Positions 17,401 through 27,359 of a stretch of DNA of 64,000 bases are shown here, piece by piece. This DNA comes from Nostoc carneum NIES-2107. Its GTDB lineage: Bacteria; Cyanobacteriota; Cyanobacteriia; Cyanobacteriales; Nostocaceae. Under the pieces are notes generated by a model. The model made no database searches and was not told where the DNA came from. It worked only from the letters and a program-made list of their open reading frames with translations. Numbering within the stretch: the stretch's first letter is position 1; each line of letters starts with the position of its first letter. The stretch covers positions 3,099,267 to 3,163,266 of the forward strand of contig AP018180.1 in NCBI GenBank assembly GCA_002368155.1. Direction: 5' to 3'. The translations under genes and the position numbers were made by a program.

Positions 17401-19239
17401 TTATGCAAAAGCGGCAGTTTTGACATCGTTGTTTGCCAAAATTTCTTGCAATTCATCAGCATCTACTGTTTCTTTGTCAACCAGCATATCCGCGATTTGG
17501 TCGAGGATGTGGCGGTTATTGACTAATACTTCTTTGGCGCGAGCATAAGCTACATCTACCAATTTGCGGACTTCTTCATCAATTGCAGCTGCTGTTTCTT
17601 CTGAGAAGTCACGCTCTGACATGATATCGCGGCCAAGGAACATATTACCTTGCTGACGACCAAGGGCTACAGGCCCTAGTTTGTCACTCATCCCAAAGCG
17701 GGTGATCATTTGACGGGCAACACGGGCTACTTGTTGTAGGTCATTAGAAGCACCAGTGGTAACTTCTTCTTCACCAAAGATTAATTCTTCGGCAATTCGA
17801 CCACCTAAAGCTACTGCCATTTGGTTTTCCAGATAAGCGCGGCTGTATAAGCCAGTGTCCATCCGGTCTTCGCTAGGAGTAAACCAAGTTAAACCACCAG
17901 CACGACCGCGAGGAATAATGCTAATTTTTTGTACTGGGTCATAATCTGGCATCAACGCACCAACTAAAGCGTGACCGGCTTCGTGATATGCAACCAAAGT
18001 CTTGCGCTTTTCGCTCATGACGCGGTCTTTCTTCTCTGGGCCAGCTAACACGCGGTCAATTGCGTCGTTGATTTCATCCATCGAAATTTCGGTTAAATTC
18101 CGCCGTGCTGCTAAAATTGCGGCTTCATTTAACAAGTTGGATAAATCTGCACCTGTGAAACCAGGAGTACGGCGAGCAATTCTATCTAAGTCCACATCCT
18201 TAGCTAAGGTCTTACCACGAGCGTGAACTTTGAGAATTTCGCTACGTCCAGCATAGTCGGGACGGTCTACTACTACCTGACGGTCAAAACGACCGGGACG
18301 CAACAGCGCTGCATCTAGTACATCAGGACGGTTGGTAGCAGCGATAATGATGATACCTGTGTTACCTTCAAAGCCGTCCATTTCTGTGAGTAGCTGGTTG
18401 AGGGTTTGTTCCCGTTCATCGTTACCACCGCCTAAACCAGCACCCCGTTGACGACCTACCGCGTCAATTTCATCTATGAAGACAATACAGGGAGCATTAG
18501 ATTTAGCTTGCTCGAACAAGTCACGGACGCGGGAAGCACCCACACCCACAAACATTTCTACGAACTCAGAACCAGAGATAGAGAAGAATGGTACCCCAGC
18601 TTCCCCAGCAACCGCACGAGCTAGGAGGGTTTTACCTGTCCCTGGAGGGCCAACGAGTAATACACCTTTAGGAATTTTCGCACCAACAGCGGTAAAGCGA
18701 TCGGCGTTCTTTAAAAAGTCTACGACTTCATTTAATTCCAGCTTGGCTTGGTCAATACCAGCGACATCACCAAAAGTAACCTGAGTTTGGGGTTCCATTT
18801 GCACTCTGGCTTTAGACTTACCAAAGTTCATGGCTTGGCTACCAGGGCCACTTTGAGCACGCCGGAGTAAGAAAAATAAGCCTACTAGAAGCAATACTGG
18901 GAAAAATAAGCTACTTAATGCCTTAAACCAAAATCCTTCGTCGGTTTGAGGCAAAACAGAAATATCAACGCCTTTGGCAGTAAGAGTATTAATTAAGTCA
19001 GGGTCATTGACTAGTGTGACTACTTTTTTATTACCGTCTCTAGATGTAACCAGGGCTGTAGAACGGTCTGCACTTAAACTGACTTTATCTATTCTGCCTT
19101 TTTCAACTTCTTGAATAAATTGGCTGTAACGTAATGGCTCTCTGCTTTGGGGTTGCTTATCAAAAAATGCTGTTCCCAAAGCAATTACAACTATAAAAAG
19201 CAGTGCGTACAGCCCCGCGTTTCTCCATCTTTTATTCAC
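17401..19239 (-). CDS. ftsH: ATP-dependent zinc metalloprotease FtsH
   Basis: A membrane AAA+ protease that degrades damaged membrane proteins such as photosystem II D1 and acts as a hexamer; cyanobacteria have four paralogues. In order: a transmembrane segment ([18 protein letters not shown]), a lumenal/periplasmic domain, a second transmembrane segment ([14 protein letters not shown]), AAA domain with Walker A GPPGTGKT (197-204), Walker [15 protein letters not shown] region, then the peptidase motif HEAGH (419-423). The length of 612 matches the family. The start is the GTG at 19239, ten bases after AGGAGG; the TTG at 19248 lies one base after that site and is unusable. Which paralogue is unclear. 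Confidence 0.97.
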   Translation of the reverse strand: MNKRWRNAGLYALLFIVVIALGTAFFDKQPQSREPLRYSQFIQEVEKGRIDKVSLSADRSTALVTSRDGNKKVVTLVNDPDLINTLTAKGVDISVLPQTDEGFWFKALSSLFFPVLLLVGLFFLLRRAQSGPGSQAMNFGKSKARVQMEPQTQVTFGDVAGIDQAKLELNEVVDFLKNADRFTAVGAKIPKGVLLVGPPGTGKTLLARAVAGEAGVPFFSISGSEFVEMFVGVGASRVRDLFEQAKSNAPCIVFIDEIDAVGRQRGAGLGGGNDEREQTLNQLLTEMDGFEGNTGIIIIAATNRPDVLDAALLRPGRFDRQVVVDRPDYAGRSEILKVHARGKTLAKDVDLDRIARRTPGFTGADLSNLLNEAAILAARRNLTEISMDEINDAIDRVLAGPEKKDRVMSEKRKTLVAYHEAGHALVGALMPDYDPVQKISIIPRGRAGGLTWFTPSEDRMDTGLYSRAYLENQMAVALGGRIAEELIFGEEEVTTGASNDLQQVARVARQMITRFGMSDKLGPVALGRQQGNMFLGRDIMSERDFSEETAAAIDEEVRKLVDVAYARAKEVLVNNRHILDQIADMLVDKETVDADELQEILANNDVKTAAFA

Positions 19240-19275
19240 TGAGGTCAATCCTCCTAATATTTTTCGTGCGATCGC

Positions 19276-19325
19276 TTCTATTTGTCATTTGTCATTTGTT
19301 ATTTGTGCCTTGTCATTTGTTTTAT
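19276..19325. repeat. CATTTGT tandem heptamer repeat
   Basis: Degenerate TCATTTG units upstream of ftsH, the same family as at 6683 and 37637. Confidence 0.7.
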
Positions 19326-19507
19326 GAATGACTCTGAGTAAATAACTCATGACTGTGGCGAAGCAGGGGTTCCCCTTGAGGTAACTTTAAGTCCCATTCT
19401 CAGCAGAACTGGGCTGTTTTGCCACCTTTTGGTAACGTCTCTAAAAGAGAGGGTGTTTTTAAGAATTATGTTAACTTATCTTAACGTATACCAAAATGGT
19501 GACGTTG

Positions 19508-20356
19508 TCATGCTAAAAAAAAACTCCTGAGCAATTGAAAATTAGAATGGTGAGGATTATATTGTAGCGACCCAACAGGCTGGTGAACGGTATGGATAGG
19601 GAGGATTTCCACTACAGAGTTAGTGTAGGCGATCGCTGTAAATTCCTTGACTAACTCCATTGTCCAGGGTTCCTCTTTTACCTGTTGCTGCTGGGATTGC
19701 AGCCATTTTACAAGCTGCGATCGCACAATTCCTGGCAAAATTCCCTTAGTTAAAGGCGGTGTCCACCAACAGCCATCCCGCCAACCCCAAAGGTTCCCAG
19801 TGCTGGTTTCTAGCCAATTTCCCGCTTGATCAACTAAAATCGCTTCTTGAGCAGCTAAACTTAGGCTGATATTTCTGGCTAACCAAGGGCTTAAGTAATT
19901 ACCAGTTTTATGAGAAGCCAAAGTGCGATCGTATTCTGCACTGACAACGGTGCAAACTATGCCATTTACTTGTTTTTCGCTTAAATTTTCTGGTAATAAC
20001 CTACCCGTTATCCATTCCCGTCCGTCAGGAAACAGGGTAATTCTGAGAATTGGGAAATATTGCAACAAAATTTCCGCACCTTGACGTACCCGATTCCAGT
20101 CTGGTTGCTGCCAACCAAAAGTTTTGAGCGAGAATAGTAAGCGATCGCAGTGTAAAGTCCAGTGAGTTAATCTACTATCCAGCGAATTCTCATAAACCCG
20201 CATTGTAGTAAAAATCGTCGCCCCATAAAGTAACCCTGGATCGTTAATGCTTAATTCTAGGGTTTGGGATTCAATTAATTGACCGTTGTACCAGTAAATC
20301 AGATAAATTCGTCTTTCCTCAGCAACTATTTCGGCTGATTCTAGTACTTCTTCCAT
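19508..20356 (-). CDS. Class IV aminotransferase (PabC / BCAT-like)
   Basis: A 282-residue PLP-dependent fold-type IV enzyme, either aminodeoxychorismate lyase (folate) or a D-amino/branched-chain aminotransferase. It has an N-terminal domain with YNGQLIESQTLELSINDPGLLYG, the catalytic lysine in SHKTGNYL, the phosphate-cup region LETSTGNLWGW and GILPGIVRSQL. TNSVVEILPI near the end is typical of the family. The ATG at 20356 is directly preceded by CCTTAGG with almost no spacing, so a start slightly downstream is possible. Folate-type aminodeoxychorismate lyase is the best guess. It is likely not co-transcribed with ftsH (269-bp gap). Confidence 0.85.
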   Translation of the reverse strand: MEEVLESAEIVAEERRIYLIYWYNGQLIESQTLELSINDPGLLYGATIFTTMRVYENSLDSRLTHWTLHCDRLLFSLKTFGWQQPDWNRVRQGAEILLQYFPILRITLFPDGREWITGRLLPENLSEKQVNGIVCTVVSAEYDRTLASHKTGNYLSPWLARNISLSLAAQEAILVDQAGNWLETSTGNLWGWRDGCWWTPPLTKGILPGIVRSQLVKWLQSQQQQVKEEPWTMELVKEFTAIAYTNSVVEILPIHTVHQPVGSLQYNPHHSNFQLLRSFFLA

Positions 20357-20381
20357 CCTAAGGGAAGAAATAAAAGTATGT

Positions 20382-20435
20382 TTATTTCTCTGCTAAGGGA
20401 TTGGAAGTCTCTAAAACCACGCGCCTTAACTCAGG
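20382..20435 (-). pseudogene. Duplicated 3' end of the neighbouring oxygenase gene
   Basis: The minus strand reads PELRRVVLETSNPLAEK then TAA. This closely copies the real C-terminus of the adjacent oxygenase (PELRREVLETSNALSREA). A palindromic repeat (20436-20512) lies between the two copies. It is untranslated debris of a duplication or of an insertion into the gene's 3' end. Confidence 0.75.
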
Positions 20436-20438
20436 ACG

Positions 20439-20507
20439 TAGGTTGGGTTGAGGAACGAAACCCAACACCCGCATGGGTTACGCTATCGCTAACCCATCCT
20501 ACAAATA
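20439..20507. repeat. GTTGGGTT palindromic repeat between duplicated gene ends
   Basis: GTAGGTTGGGTT...AAACCCAACACC followed by ATGGGTTACGCTATCGCTAACCCATCC. It belongs to the family at 16370 and 55396. Confidence 0.7.
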
Positions 20508-20508
20508 A

Positions 20509-21561
20509 TTATGCCTCCCTACTTAAAGCATTGGAAGTCTCTAAAACCTCTCGCCGCAACTCAGGGAAAACCTTAGATACCTTACTCAGCACATAATCCC
20601 CATAGGTTCCTTGAAAGTCGTGAACGCTAGACCCATCCCAACGTTCTGCACGATCGTCTTGGGCTATTACCCCATCTAGGGGAATCGGCTTGACCTCGAC
20701 ATCAAAGTTGGGATCGAAAAAGAAAGGGAACGAAAGGCGATCGCGTCCTGATAAATTCTGTACCCGATGAGGCGTAGAACGATACAAACCTCTAGTCATG
20801 CGATCGAGCATATCGCCAATATTGCAGACAAAGGAACCGGGGATTGGCGGCGCAGCTACCCAGCGCGATCGCGATTTCACTTGCAATCCGCCGGAATCAT
20901 CCTGTTTAAGGATAGTTAAAACGCCATAGTCTGTATGTTCGCCCACACCCCAGCGATTTTCACCATCAGCAGGTGACAAATCTGGAGGATAGTTAAAAAT
21001 CCGAAATAAGGTGAGGGGATCTGATGTATAACGTTCAGCAAAGTAAGATGCTTCTAGCCCTAAGCTGAGAGCAATACCAGCCATTAAAATGTGCCCTAGT
21101 TGCGTCATCGCCTCCAAATATTCCAGCAAAGTTTCGCGGAATAAGGGGATATTCTCAGGGAAGAGATTAGCGCCATGCATAGGGGTATTGGCTTGTACCA
21201 GTGGGTGATCGTTTCCTAGTTCTGCACCAAAGTAAATACCTTCTTTGATATCCGGCTTACCCGATGTCAGTTCGCCCCCAACTGGAAAGTACCCCCGCCA
21301 AGCTTTACCACCCAAAGCCATACGGATTGCCATTTTAGTTGATAAATCTTGGGCAAAAAACTGGCGGCTGAGTTGTTCTAGCCTTTGCTGCAAGCCTTCA
21401 TCTACACCATGTCCCACAATATAGAAAAATCCGCATTCACGACAAGCTTGCCCAATTTCCGATGCTACTTTTAGGCGATCGCCTCTTCCAATCACCAAGG
21501 CGGTGATATCAATTAGCGGTACTTGTGAAAATCCTTCATCCACAACTTGTAAGCTATTCAT
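20509..21561 (-). CDS. 2-oxoglutarate/Fe(II)-dependent oxygenase, isopenicillin N synthase family
   Basis: A 350-residue non-heme iron oxygenase. It has the N-terminal DIOX_N domain (SEIGQACRECGFFYIVGHGV) and the catalytic jelly roll. The iron ligands are HTD (H209, D211, in GEHTDYGVLTILKQDD) and the distal His in STPHRVQN, followed by the 2-oxoglutarate Arg/Ser motif (RDRLSFPFFF). The substrate is unknown: relatives in cyanobacteria are annotated broadly as isopenicillin N synthase-like, and that does not mean beta-lactam synthesis. The last 18 codons have a mutated copy just downstream, so the present C-terminus may be secondary. It is divergent from a HAD fragment. Confidence 0.92.
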   Translation of the reverse strand: MNSLQVVDEGFSQVPLIDITALVIGRGDRLKVASEIGQACRECGFFYIVGHGVDEGLQQRLEQLSRQFFAQDLSTKMAIRMALGGKAWRGYFPVGGELTSGKPDIKEGIYFGAELGNDHPLVQANTPMHGANLFPENIPLFRETLLEYLEAMTQLGHILMAGIALSLGLEASYFAERYTSDPLTLFRIFNYPPDLSPADGENRWGVGEHTDYGVLTILKQDDSGGLQVKSRSRWVAAPPIPGSFVCNIGDMLDRMTRGLYRSTPHRVQNLSGRDRLSFPFFFDPNFDVEVKPIPLDGVIAQDDRAERWDGSSVHDFQGTYGDYVLSKVSKVFPELRREVLETSNALSREA

Positions 21562-21648
21562 GCTACTATCCTCCTCGTTGTGTGCGGTGAAATTTTTTCA
21601 TTGGGACTGTCTTCTTCAACTGTGTATCAATCCAAAATCTAAAATTGA

Positions 21649-21924
21649 ATGATTCGAGCTATTCTGTTTGATTTAGACGGAAATTTATTAGATAGAGATG
21701 CCTCTATCAAACATTTTATTGCTCATCAATATGACCGATTTCCGGCGGAATTAGCTAAAATTGCCAAACCCGATTATATTAACAGATTTATCGAATTAGA
21801 TTGCCGTGGGTACGTTTGGAAAGATAAAGTTTACCAAACTCTTGTTAGGGAATTTGGCATTGAAGCGCATTGCCTGGGATCGTTGCTTCTTGGTAAAGAA
21901 AAGATATCCGCCCTGGTATCTTAG
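21649..21924 (+). pseudogene. Truncated HAD-family hydrolase
   Basis: The first 70 residues are a clear HAD hydrolase N-terminus, with the nucleophile motif FDLDGNLLDRD and a cap-domain start (RFIELDCRGYVWKDKVYQTL, then VREFGIE). After that the sequence becomes unrelated (AHCLGSLLLGKEKISALVS) and stops at 91 residues, whereas the family is 200-240 long. Motifs II and III (Lys, DD) are absent from all frames of the following 240 bases. In the first motif the usual Thr after DLDG is Asn. A deletion or insertion near 21870 probably removed the rest. Confidence 0.75.
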
Positions 21925-22166
21925 AGATAAAATTTGAGTAATGTTAACTTGCAAATCTTGAATATTTTTCCATAACTTATATTTATTAATATAAAAAGAA
22001 AAGATATTTGCTACTACTGATTGAGCAGCATAAATTAGAGATATAGCAATCCTAAATTATCAAAACCAGATTCATTCCCCACTTTAAAATAGTTAGGCTT
22101 CTAAATAATTGCTTTTTTATAACTTAGGGAATATTGCTATATCATCCTCAAAATGCAAAACACTTT

Positions 22167-22421
22167 ATGAATGCACATATTACTACTAACCAAATCGACT
22201 GGAATCCTATTCTGAGCCGCATGAACTATGCCACAGGCCAAAGCTTACCCACTTATCCCGGAGACTTAAAAGCCGCATTACTCAATCATGCTGGACTGAC
22301 AAGTCATCCCAAGGGTGAGGAAGCGTATCAGCTAGCCAGAGAAATGGCTCGACTGACGACCTTCTGCGATCCAGAAATTGTGTATTGGTTTTCTCGGCTT
22401 GTATCTCTGATGAATGATTAA
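22167..22421 (+). CDS. Conserved-looking hypothetical protein
   Basis: An 84-residue soluble protein of unrecognised family when started at the ATG at 22167; a TTG at 22134 would add 11 poor residues. Sequence such as YPGDLKAALLNHAGLTSHPK and EEAYQLAREMARLTTFCDPE suggests a compact helical protein. There is no membrane segment and no strong Shine-Dalgarno. Codon use is like its neighbours, so I take it as a real gene of unknown function. Confidence 0.6.
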   Translation: MNAHITTNQIDWNPILSRMNYATGQSLPTYPGDLKAALLNHAGLTSHPKGEEAYQLAREMARLTTFCDPEIVYWFSRLVSLMND

Positions 22422-22811
22422 AATCTGGTTGTTGGGAAGCTAGCTTAAAAATGGTCATTAAGCATGGTAAAGACAGATTTTTATGCTAGATTGTGCCAAA
22501 ACTGGGTGTGAATGGCTGACTTGACAACGGTAATACAATTTTAGATGGGAAATTACAATACTAATGGCTCAATAGGCACACCGGAGAAAGTGCCACATGA
22601 TGCTAAAATAAGGCGATTTAATACTTAATCAGCGATCGCTGTTTGGTGTATAAAAATCTTAATATATTTTTTATTCAACGAAAAATACTGACACCGCTCA
22701 GGTTTGGATTAGGTGCGTCAACCGTCTCCAGAATTAATTCTAGGTAGTTCCGGAAATTGGGTGGAAATTACAGAAAAAGTAGATTAGGACTACTTACGAA
22801 GTAACCAGCTC
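22422..22811. other. Intergenic region with possible gene debris
   Basis: A frame at 22511-22622 reads MADLTTVIQF, then TAG, then MGNYNTNGSIGTPEKVPHDA and further. A second, at 22713-22787, reads VRQPSPELILGSSGNWVEIT and further to a TAG. Both look coding-like but are too short to name; they may be decayed fragments or 5' leader sequence of the kinase. Confidence 0.35.
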
Positions 22812-24572
22812 ATGACCCACCACATGATCGGTAAAGTACTACAAAGGCGTTACCAAATCGTTCAAAGCCTAGGTGCAGGAGTATTTGGACAAACCTATAT
22901 TGCCGTAGACATAGATTACCCCGAGAACCCTAAGTGCGTTGTTAAACAGCTCAAAGTGAGCAATTGTCAACCTAGTTACCTGGATGACTTAAGGTTACGT
23001 TTTCTCACGGAAACCGAAACTCTCAAGCGTTTGGAATGTCACGACCAAATTCCCCAACTCATTGCTTGCTTTGAAGAACACGAACGTTTCTATTTAGTGC
23101 AAGAGTTTATTGAAGGACATTCATTAACTGAAGAACTACCCATCAATAAAAAATGTGGTGAGATTTGGAGTGAAGTCCAGGTTGTCGAATTTTTAGAAGA
23201 TGTTTTAGGAATTTTGGATTTTGTTCACTCTCAGGGAGTGATCCATTGCGATATCAAACCAGAAAATTTAATTAGACGTGCTGCTGATGGCAAATTAGTA
23301 CTAATTGACTTTGGTTCCATCCAGCCAGTTGATTTTGGTGAGGATACAGAATTACCTATTCAGAATGTTCCGGTTACTTCATTAGGTTATATTCCACCAG
23401 AGCAATTTATTGGTCAAACACAGCCTAACAGCGATATTTATTCTTTAGGTATAATTGCCATCCAAGCTTTAACCGGAATGGCACCATTACAATTTAAATT
23501 AGATCCCTATACAAATGAGATTATTTGGCATACTCCTCAAACACAAGTTAACGATTATTTAGCTGCTATTCTCAGCCAAATGATCCGCTACGATTACGAA
23601 GACCGCTTCCAATCTGCGGGTGAGGTACTGCAAATAATCCAAGAAATGCGGTGGGAAAATGAGTTACCCCAACTAGAAGCACTATATAGTCTATCTCTAC
23701 CACCCGAAGAACCTAGCAATAGCAATATCGTCGTAACTCCTGTACCATCGCAGAAGTCTGCGCCATTACTCACAGGAATGAGAGTCGGTTTAGCTGCTAA
23801 TTCTGTATTGCTGGGATTGGGTGTATATTCCTTATTTACAACTTCTCCCGCCTACTCAGATAAAGAAACTTTATATAAAGCGACAGAAGAATATCAATCG
23901 GGAGATTTAGACGAAGCGATCGCACTCGTTAAATCAATTCCCGCCCAAAGTAAAATTTATCCAGAAGCTCAAGCCACAGTTGAAGAATGGCAACAGCAAT
24001 GGCAAGTAGCTGCTGAACAATACCAATTTGCAGAAACCGCCTTCCAAGCTGGTAGATGGTCAGATGTGCTGGCGATCGCTCCTAAAGTTCCTGATATTTT
24101 ATACTGGCAATCTAAAACAGATAAACTAGTGCAGCAGGCACAAGTCAACATAGAAGCACAATCGCAAGATTTATTAGCTAAAGCTTACGCAAGCGCCAAT
24201 AATAGAGATTTTTCTACTGCTATCAGCTATCTGCGTCAAATTCCGCAAGAAAGTTCCGCTGGTGCGATCGTGCAGAACAAATTGGCTGAGTACGATAAAA
24301 AGCAGCAAATTCGAGCTACTTACTTTTTACAAAAAGCTTACAACAAAGCCTCTGAGGGTCAATTTGATGATGCGGTCAAATTCCTGCATAAGGTTCCAAA
24401 AAATACTACTGTTTACGCACAAGCTCAAATGAAACTCAATGAGTATGCTCAAAAGCAACGTCTGCGCGGCCCAAGTAGTAAAGTAGCTGTATCAAAAGTA
24501 AATTCAGCCTCCAGAAATACACAAGCTGACCCCCGTTACTACTCAGCTAGTAAGATTGACAATTTGTATTAG
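22812..24572 (+). CDS. Membrane-anchored serine/threonine protein kinase with C-terminal TPR-like repeats
   Basis: A 586-residue eukaryotic-type kinase. The kinase domain covers about residues 12-285: Gly-loop GAGVFGQTY, catalytic Lys in CVVKQLK, catalytic loop HCDIKPENL (H145), DFG as IDFGSIQ, and the APE-like PPEQF. The Arg of HRD is Cys, making this a non-RD kinase, usually not controlled by activation-loop phosphorylation. One transmembrane segment (about 322-342, VGLAANSVLLGLGVYSLF) is followed by a helical TPR-like region with repeated units (DLDEAIALVKSIP, DFSTAISYLRQIP, QFDDAVKFLHKVP) that probably senses or binds a partner outside. The substrate is unknown. A perfect bidirectional terminator follows. 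Confidence 0.93.
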   Translation: MTHHMIGKVLQRRYQIVQSLGAGVFGQTYIAVDIDYPENPKCVVKQLKVSNCQPSYLDDLRLRFLTETETLKRLECHDQIPQLIACFEEHERFYLVQEFIEGHSLTEELPINKKCGEIWSEVQVVEFLEDVLGILDFVHSQGVIHCDIKPENLIRRAADGKLVLIDFGSIQPVDFGEDTELPIQNVPVTSLGYIPPEQFIGQTQPNSDIYSLGIIAIQALTGMAPLQFKLDPYTNEIIWHTPQTQVNDYLAAILSQMIRYDYEDRFQSAGEVLQIIQEMRWENELPQLEALYSLSLPPEEPSNSNIVVTPVPSQKSAPLLTGMRVGLAANSVLLGLGVYSLFTTSPAYSDKETLYKATEEYQSGDLDEAIALVKSIPAQSKIYPEAQATVEEWQQQWQVAAEQYQFAETAFQAGRWSDVLAIAPKVPDILYWQSKTDKLVQQAQVNIEAQSQDLLAKAYASANNRDFSTAISYLRQIPQESSAGAIVQNKLAEYDKKQQIRATYFLQKAYNKASEGQFDDAVKFLHKVPKNTTVYAQAQMKLNEYAQKQRLRGPSSKVAVSKVNSASRNTQADPRYYSASKIDNLY

Positions 24573-24612
24573 TCAATACCCCAAGCTATACGTGCAAAAT
24601 TCTTTAAATCTC

Positions 24613-24642
24613 AATAAGGGCGCACAGCTGTGCGCCCTTATT
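24613..24642. terminator. Perfect 30-base bidirectional terminator
   Basis: AATAAGGGCGCACAG / CTGTGCGCCCTTATT is a fully symmetrical palindrome between two convergent genes, with A/T flanks on both strands. Confidence 0.85.
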
Positions 24643-24679
24643 GCTGTGTTAAGACACTTTGTGAATTTACAATTTGGTT

Positions 24680-26635
24680 CTAGACAATGAAATTCTTCGC
24701 GGTCAGATTATTACTGGAAAAGTTACCCAGTGTCAACAATTTCTGGAATTGATTGGGAGTGCTATCACCACCTGCATTCACACTCACAACCGTATTAGAA
24801 CCAATTTGCTCTTTTTTCACATAACTACTGAAAGGATTAGAACTCTTAAAATTGGTACCTTCAATAATTTTGTTGAGGTCAATTATATCTGCTCCAGAAT
24901 CAAAATATTGAATCCAATCGCCTTTTTCTGCAATATTTTGATAGACAAATCTGTCCTTACCTCCTGAGCCATGTAAGATATCGCTACCTTTACCACCAAT
25001 CAAAATATCATCACCTTCACCAGCTTGGAGGATATCGTTACTATCACCTCCTTTAAGGGTATCGTTACCATCACCCCCTTGGAGAATGTTGCTAGTTGCA
25101 ACACCTTGGAGAGTGTCAGATCCTTTAGTCCCACGCATGAGATTAGGCCCGGACATAGTGGTGTTCATCGCAGTTGCATTCAACTGGCTAGATATCTCGA
25201 AAGCGCCAACATCTACTTTGCTATCTCGCGTCATTCCTCGTGCGTCAATGGTGGGTATACCAGCACCTACCTTACCAGTATTAATGGCGGGGCTACCAGC
25301 TAGAAGAGGATGAACTAGCATACCTCCGATATTTTGTAAGGTGCCAACAAGAGGGTCAACTATCCGACTACCTGAAACAACTCGACGACCTTGTTGAGGT
25401 GCTGGAAATTCAATGTTGCCACCCCCATCTTTTAGTTGATAGCCTACTTGTTTTTGTGATGCATCACCAGCATTATTGTTAGCAACAATGGAATTAGTGA
25501 GGGTGACAGCAGCAGATGGATCGCCAATCCAAACTGCACCGCAAGCGCGTCCGGCGGAGTTATTCACAATAGTGGAATTCGTAATATTGACGGGGGCAGT
25601 TTTATCGGTATTCACAAACAGTGCGCCACCAGCATCATTGGTCACCTTATTTCCGGAAAAGGTACTGTTAATAAAATCTTTCTTTCCGCCACCATCTAAC
25701 CATACAGCTCCTCCTTGTTGCTCGGATGTATTATTGGCAAATGTAACGTTACGGACTGTAAGATTGTTATTTGCTCGTAATGCTCCCCCGCGTGCAATAC
25801 CTTTGCTATCTAAGCTGGCTGTGTTACCTACAACTGTGCAGTTTTCCAAAAGCATCTTGTCTGCACCGTAACTATAGAGGAAGAGTGCGCCGCCTTCTCC
25901 TTTGGTTTTATTGCCTTCAAATCGACTATTCCGGATAGCAATCGCACCACCTACAGAAGTACCTGGCCCGACTGGGTCACCGCCATCAGTAAAGACTGCA
26001 CCACCACCAATATCACCAGCTGAACTGTTATTGCGGAACTCGGATTTGTCTACAGTTAATCCCCCTAAGAGGCTATAAATTGCACCACCATTAACACCCT
26101 TGTTATTGGTGAATTTACAACCTTTAACAGTTAGATCACCAGAACCTCTGGTGGCGATCGCTCCACTACTAAAGCCAGATTTCGTTAAAGTACCATCATT
26201 ACTGTCAAAGCTGCTGTTAGTGACTACGCCTTTACCGCTATAGCCGATATTGATGGCTCCGCCTTCACCGCCGCGATTGTAGTTAAATTTACAGTTGTCA
26301 ACTGTTATGCTGCCATAATCAACAACTTTAACAGCCCCACCTCTTTCGGTTGAGTAACCGTTGGTAATGCTGAGGTTCCGCAGCGTAGCATTGATATGTC
26401 TGCCTACTTCAAATATTCGTGTGGCATTATTGCCGCTAATTTTTAAATTTGCTGCGCCTGCACCATCAATTGTCAAATTCTTTGTAATGTTAAGTTGCCC
26501 ACTTGTGAGTGTAATTGTTTTGTTAGCAAGAGTAGAGGCAAACTTGATAGTGTCACCTGCTTGTGCAGAGGCGAGCGCAGATCGTAAAGAACCTGCTCCG
26601 TTATCGGCGGTGGAAGTTACGTTAATAATAGCCAT
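24680..26635 (-). CDS. Beta-helix surface protein with RTX calcium-binding C-terminus
   Basis: A 651-residue protein, probably exported by type I secretion since it has no signal peptide and carries C-terminal RTX repeats. The N-terminal 460 residues form a right-handed parallel beta-helix of polymorphic outer-membrane type, with repeated GGAV/GGAI and NNSA/NNT units (for example GGAVWLDGGGKKDFINSTFS). Residues about 500-570 hold RTX nonapeptides (GGDGNDTLKGGDSNDIL, GEGDDILIGG), followed by a serralysin-like C-terminal domain (DRFVYQNIAEKGDWIQYFDS). The ATG at 26635 with AAGGGA upstream is preferred to the TTG at 26659. It may be a surface layer or adhesion protein; no enzyme motif is seen. 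Confidence 0.88.
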   Translation of the reverse strand: MAIINVTSTADNGAGSLRSALASAQAGDTIKFASTLANKTITLTSGQLNITKNLTIDGAGAANLKISGNNATRIFEVGRHINATLRNLSITNGYSTERGGAVKVVDYGSITVDNCKFNYNRGGEGGAINIGYSGKGVVTNSSFDSNDGTLTKSGFSSGAIATRGSGDLTVKGCKFTNNKGVNGGAIYSLLGGLTVDKSEFRNNSSAGDIGGGAVFTDGGDPVGPGTSVGGAIAIRNSRFEGNKTKGEGGALFLYSYGADKMLLENCTVVGNTASLDSKGIARGGALRANNNLTVRNVTFANNTSEQQGGAVWLDGGGKKDFINSTFSGNKVTNDAGGALFVNTDKTAPVNITNSTIVNNSAGRACGAVWIGDPSAAVTLTNSIVANNNAGDASQKQVGYQLKDGGGNIEFPAPQQGRRVVSGSRIVDPLVGTLQNIGGMLVHPLLAGSPAINTGKVGAGIPTIDARGMTRDSKVDVGAFEISSQLNATAMNTTMSGPNLMRGTKGSDTLQGVATSNILQGGDGNDTLKGGDSNDILQAGEGDDILIGGKGSDILHGSGGKDRFVYQNIAEKGDWIQYFDSGADIIDLNKIIEGTNFKSSNPFSSYVKKEQIGSNTVVSVNAGGDSTPNQFQKLLTLGNFSSNNLTAKNFIV

Positions 26636-27359
26636 GCTTTGAATTCCCTTATAGAACAACGTTTTTTGATCGGCTGTTTGGAGAAAATCACAACTAAGCA
26701 GTGATTTATCAAAAGTCGATTCATCGTTTCACACGATGGGATTCAGAGCACCCTGTCTTGTTAATTTTTTCGAGCTAAATTATTAACTCCAAATAGTTGG
26801 AAATATTTAGCTGATATTTATTGGTAATTTGCTAACATCACCATTTTTCCCTGATCTACAGATGCAACAATTTATCCTTGCGTTGATCTAGTTGATTCAA
26901 CAGGATTAGCTTCATGCACACTTTATAACTTTACCCAAACTTTTATCGCTATGATAAAATTACGTAGATTTAAGTTACTGAAGTAACTTAATCTATTTTC
27001 TTTTGTCCAGCCAAATTTACTTAGACGATGTTACACAATTTGTCTTCTTTATGCAACCTTTATAAAAAAATAATCTGAAATTTTGAGAATTAAATTGCAT
27101 ATTTATAGGCTATTTAGAGCAAATTAAAGAATAACTATGTAACAGTGAATAAAAATCAGTAGAATATCTCAAAGCGAGAAATTAGTGATGTTTACAGTAT
27201 TTAGTTTGCCAAAAATTTTGGTTGCGATCGCAACTCTCTGCTTAAACCCATATTGATGTAGAGTAATGTATTATTATACATCATATTCACATAGATTACC
27301 GCTTTGCTGAGCTACTGATAATTAAAACGATAATTCTTCTACCTCAGCCTGAGATATTG
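26636..27359. other. AT-rich intergenic region
   Basis: About 720 bases without a convincing gene. A 22-codon frame at 27188-27256 lacks a Shine-Dalgarno. No RNA or repeat family was recognised. Confidence 0.45.

Noticed and set aside
20378..20596. 72-codon plus-strand ORF
   Set aside because: Antisense to the oxygenase end, its duplicate and the palindromic repeat.
20509..21561. Beta-lactam antibiotic biosynthesis
   Set aside because: The isopenicillin N synthase family is broad; no tripeptide synthetase or related genes are present.
27188..27256. 22-codon ORF in the 26.6-27.4 kb gap
   Set aside because: No Shine-Dalgarno at proper distance and no recognisable character.
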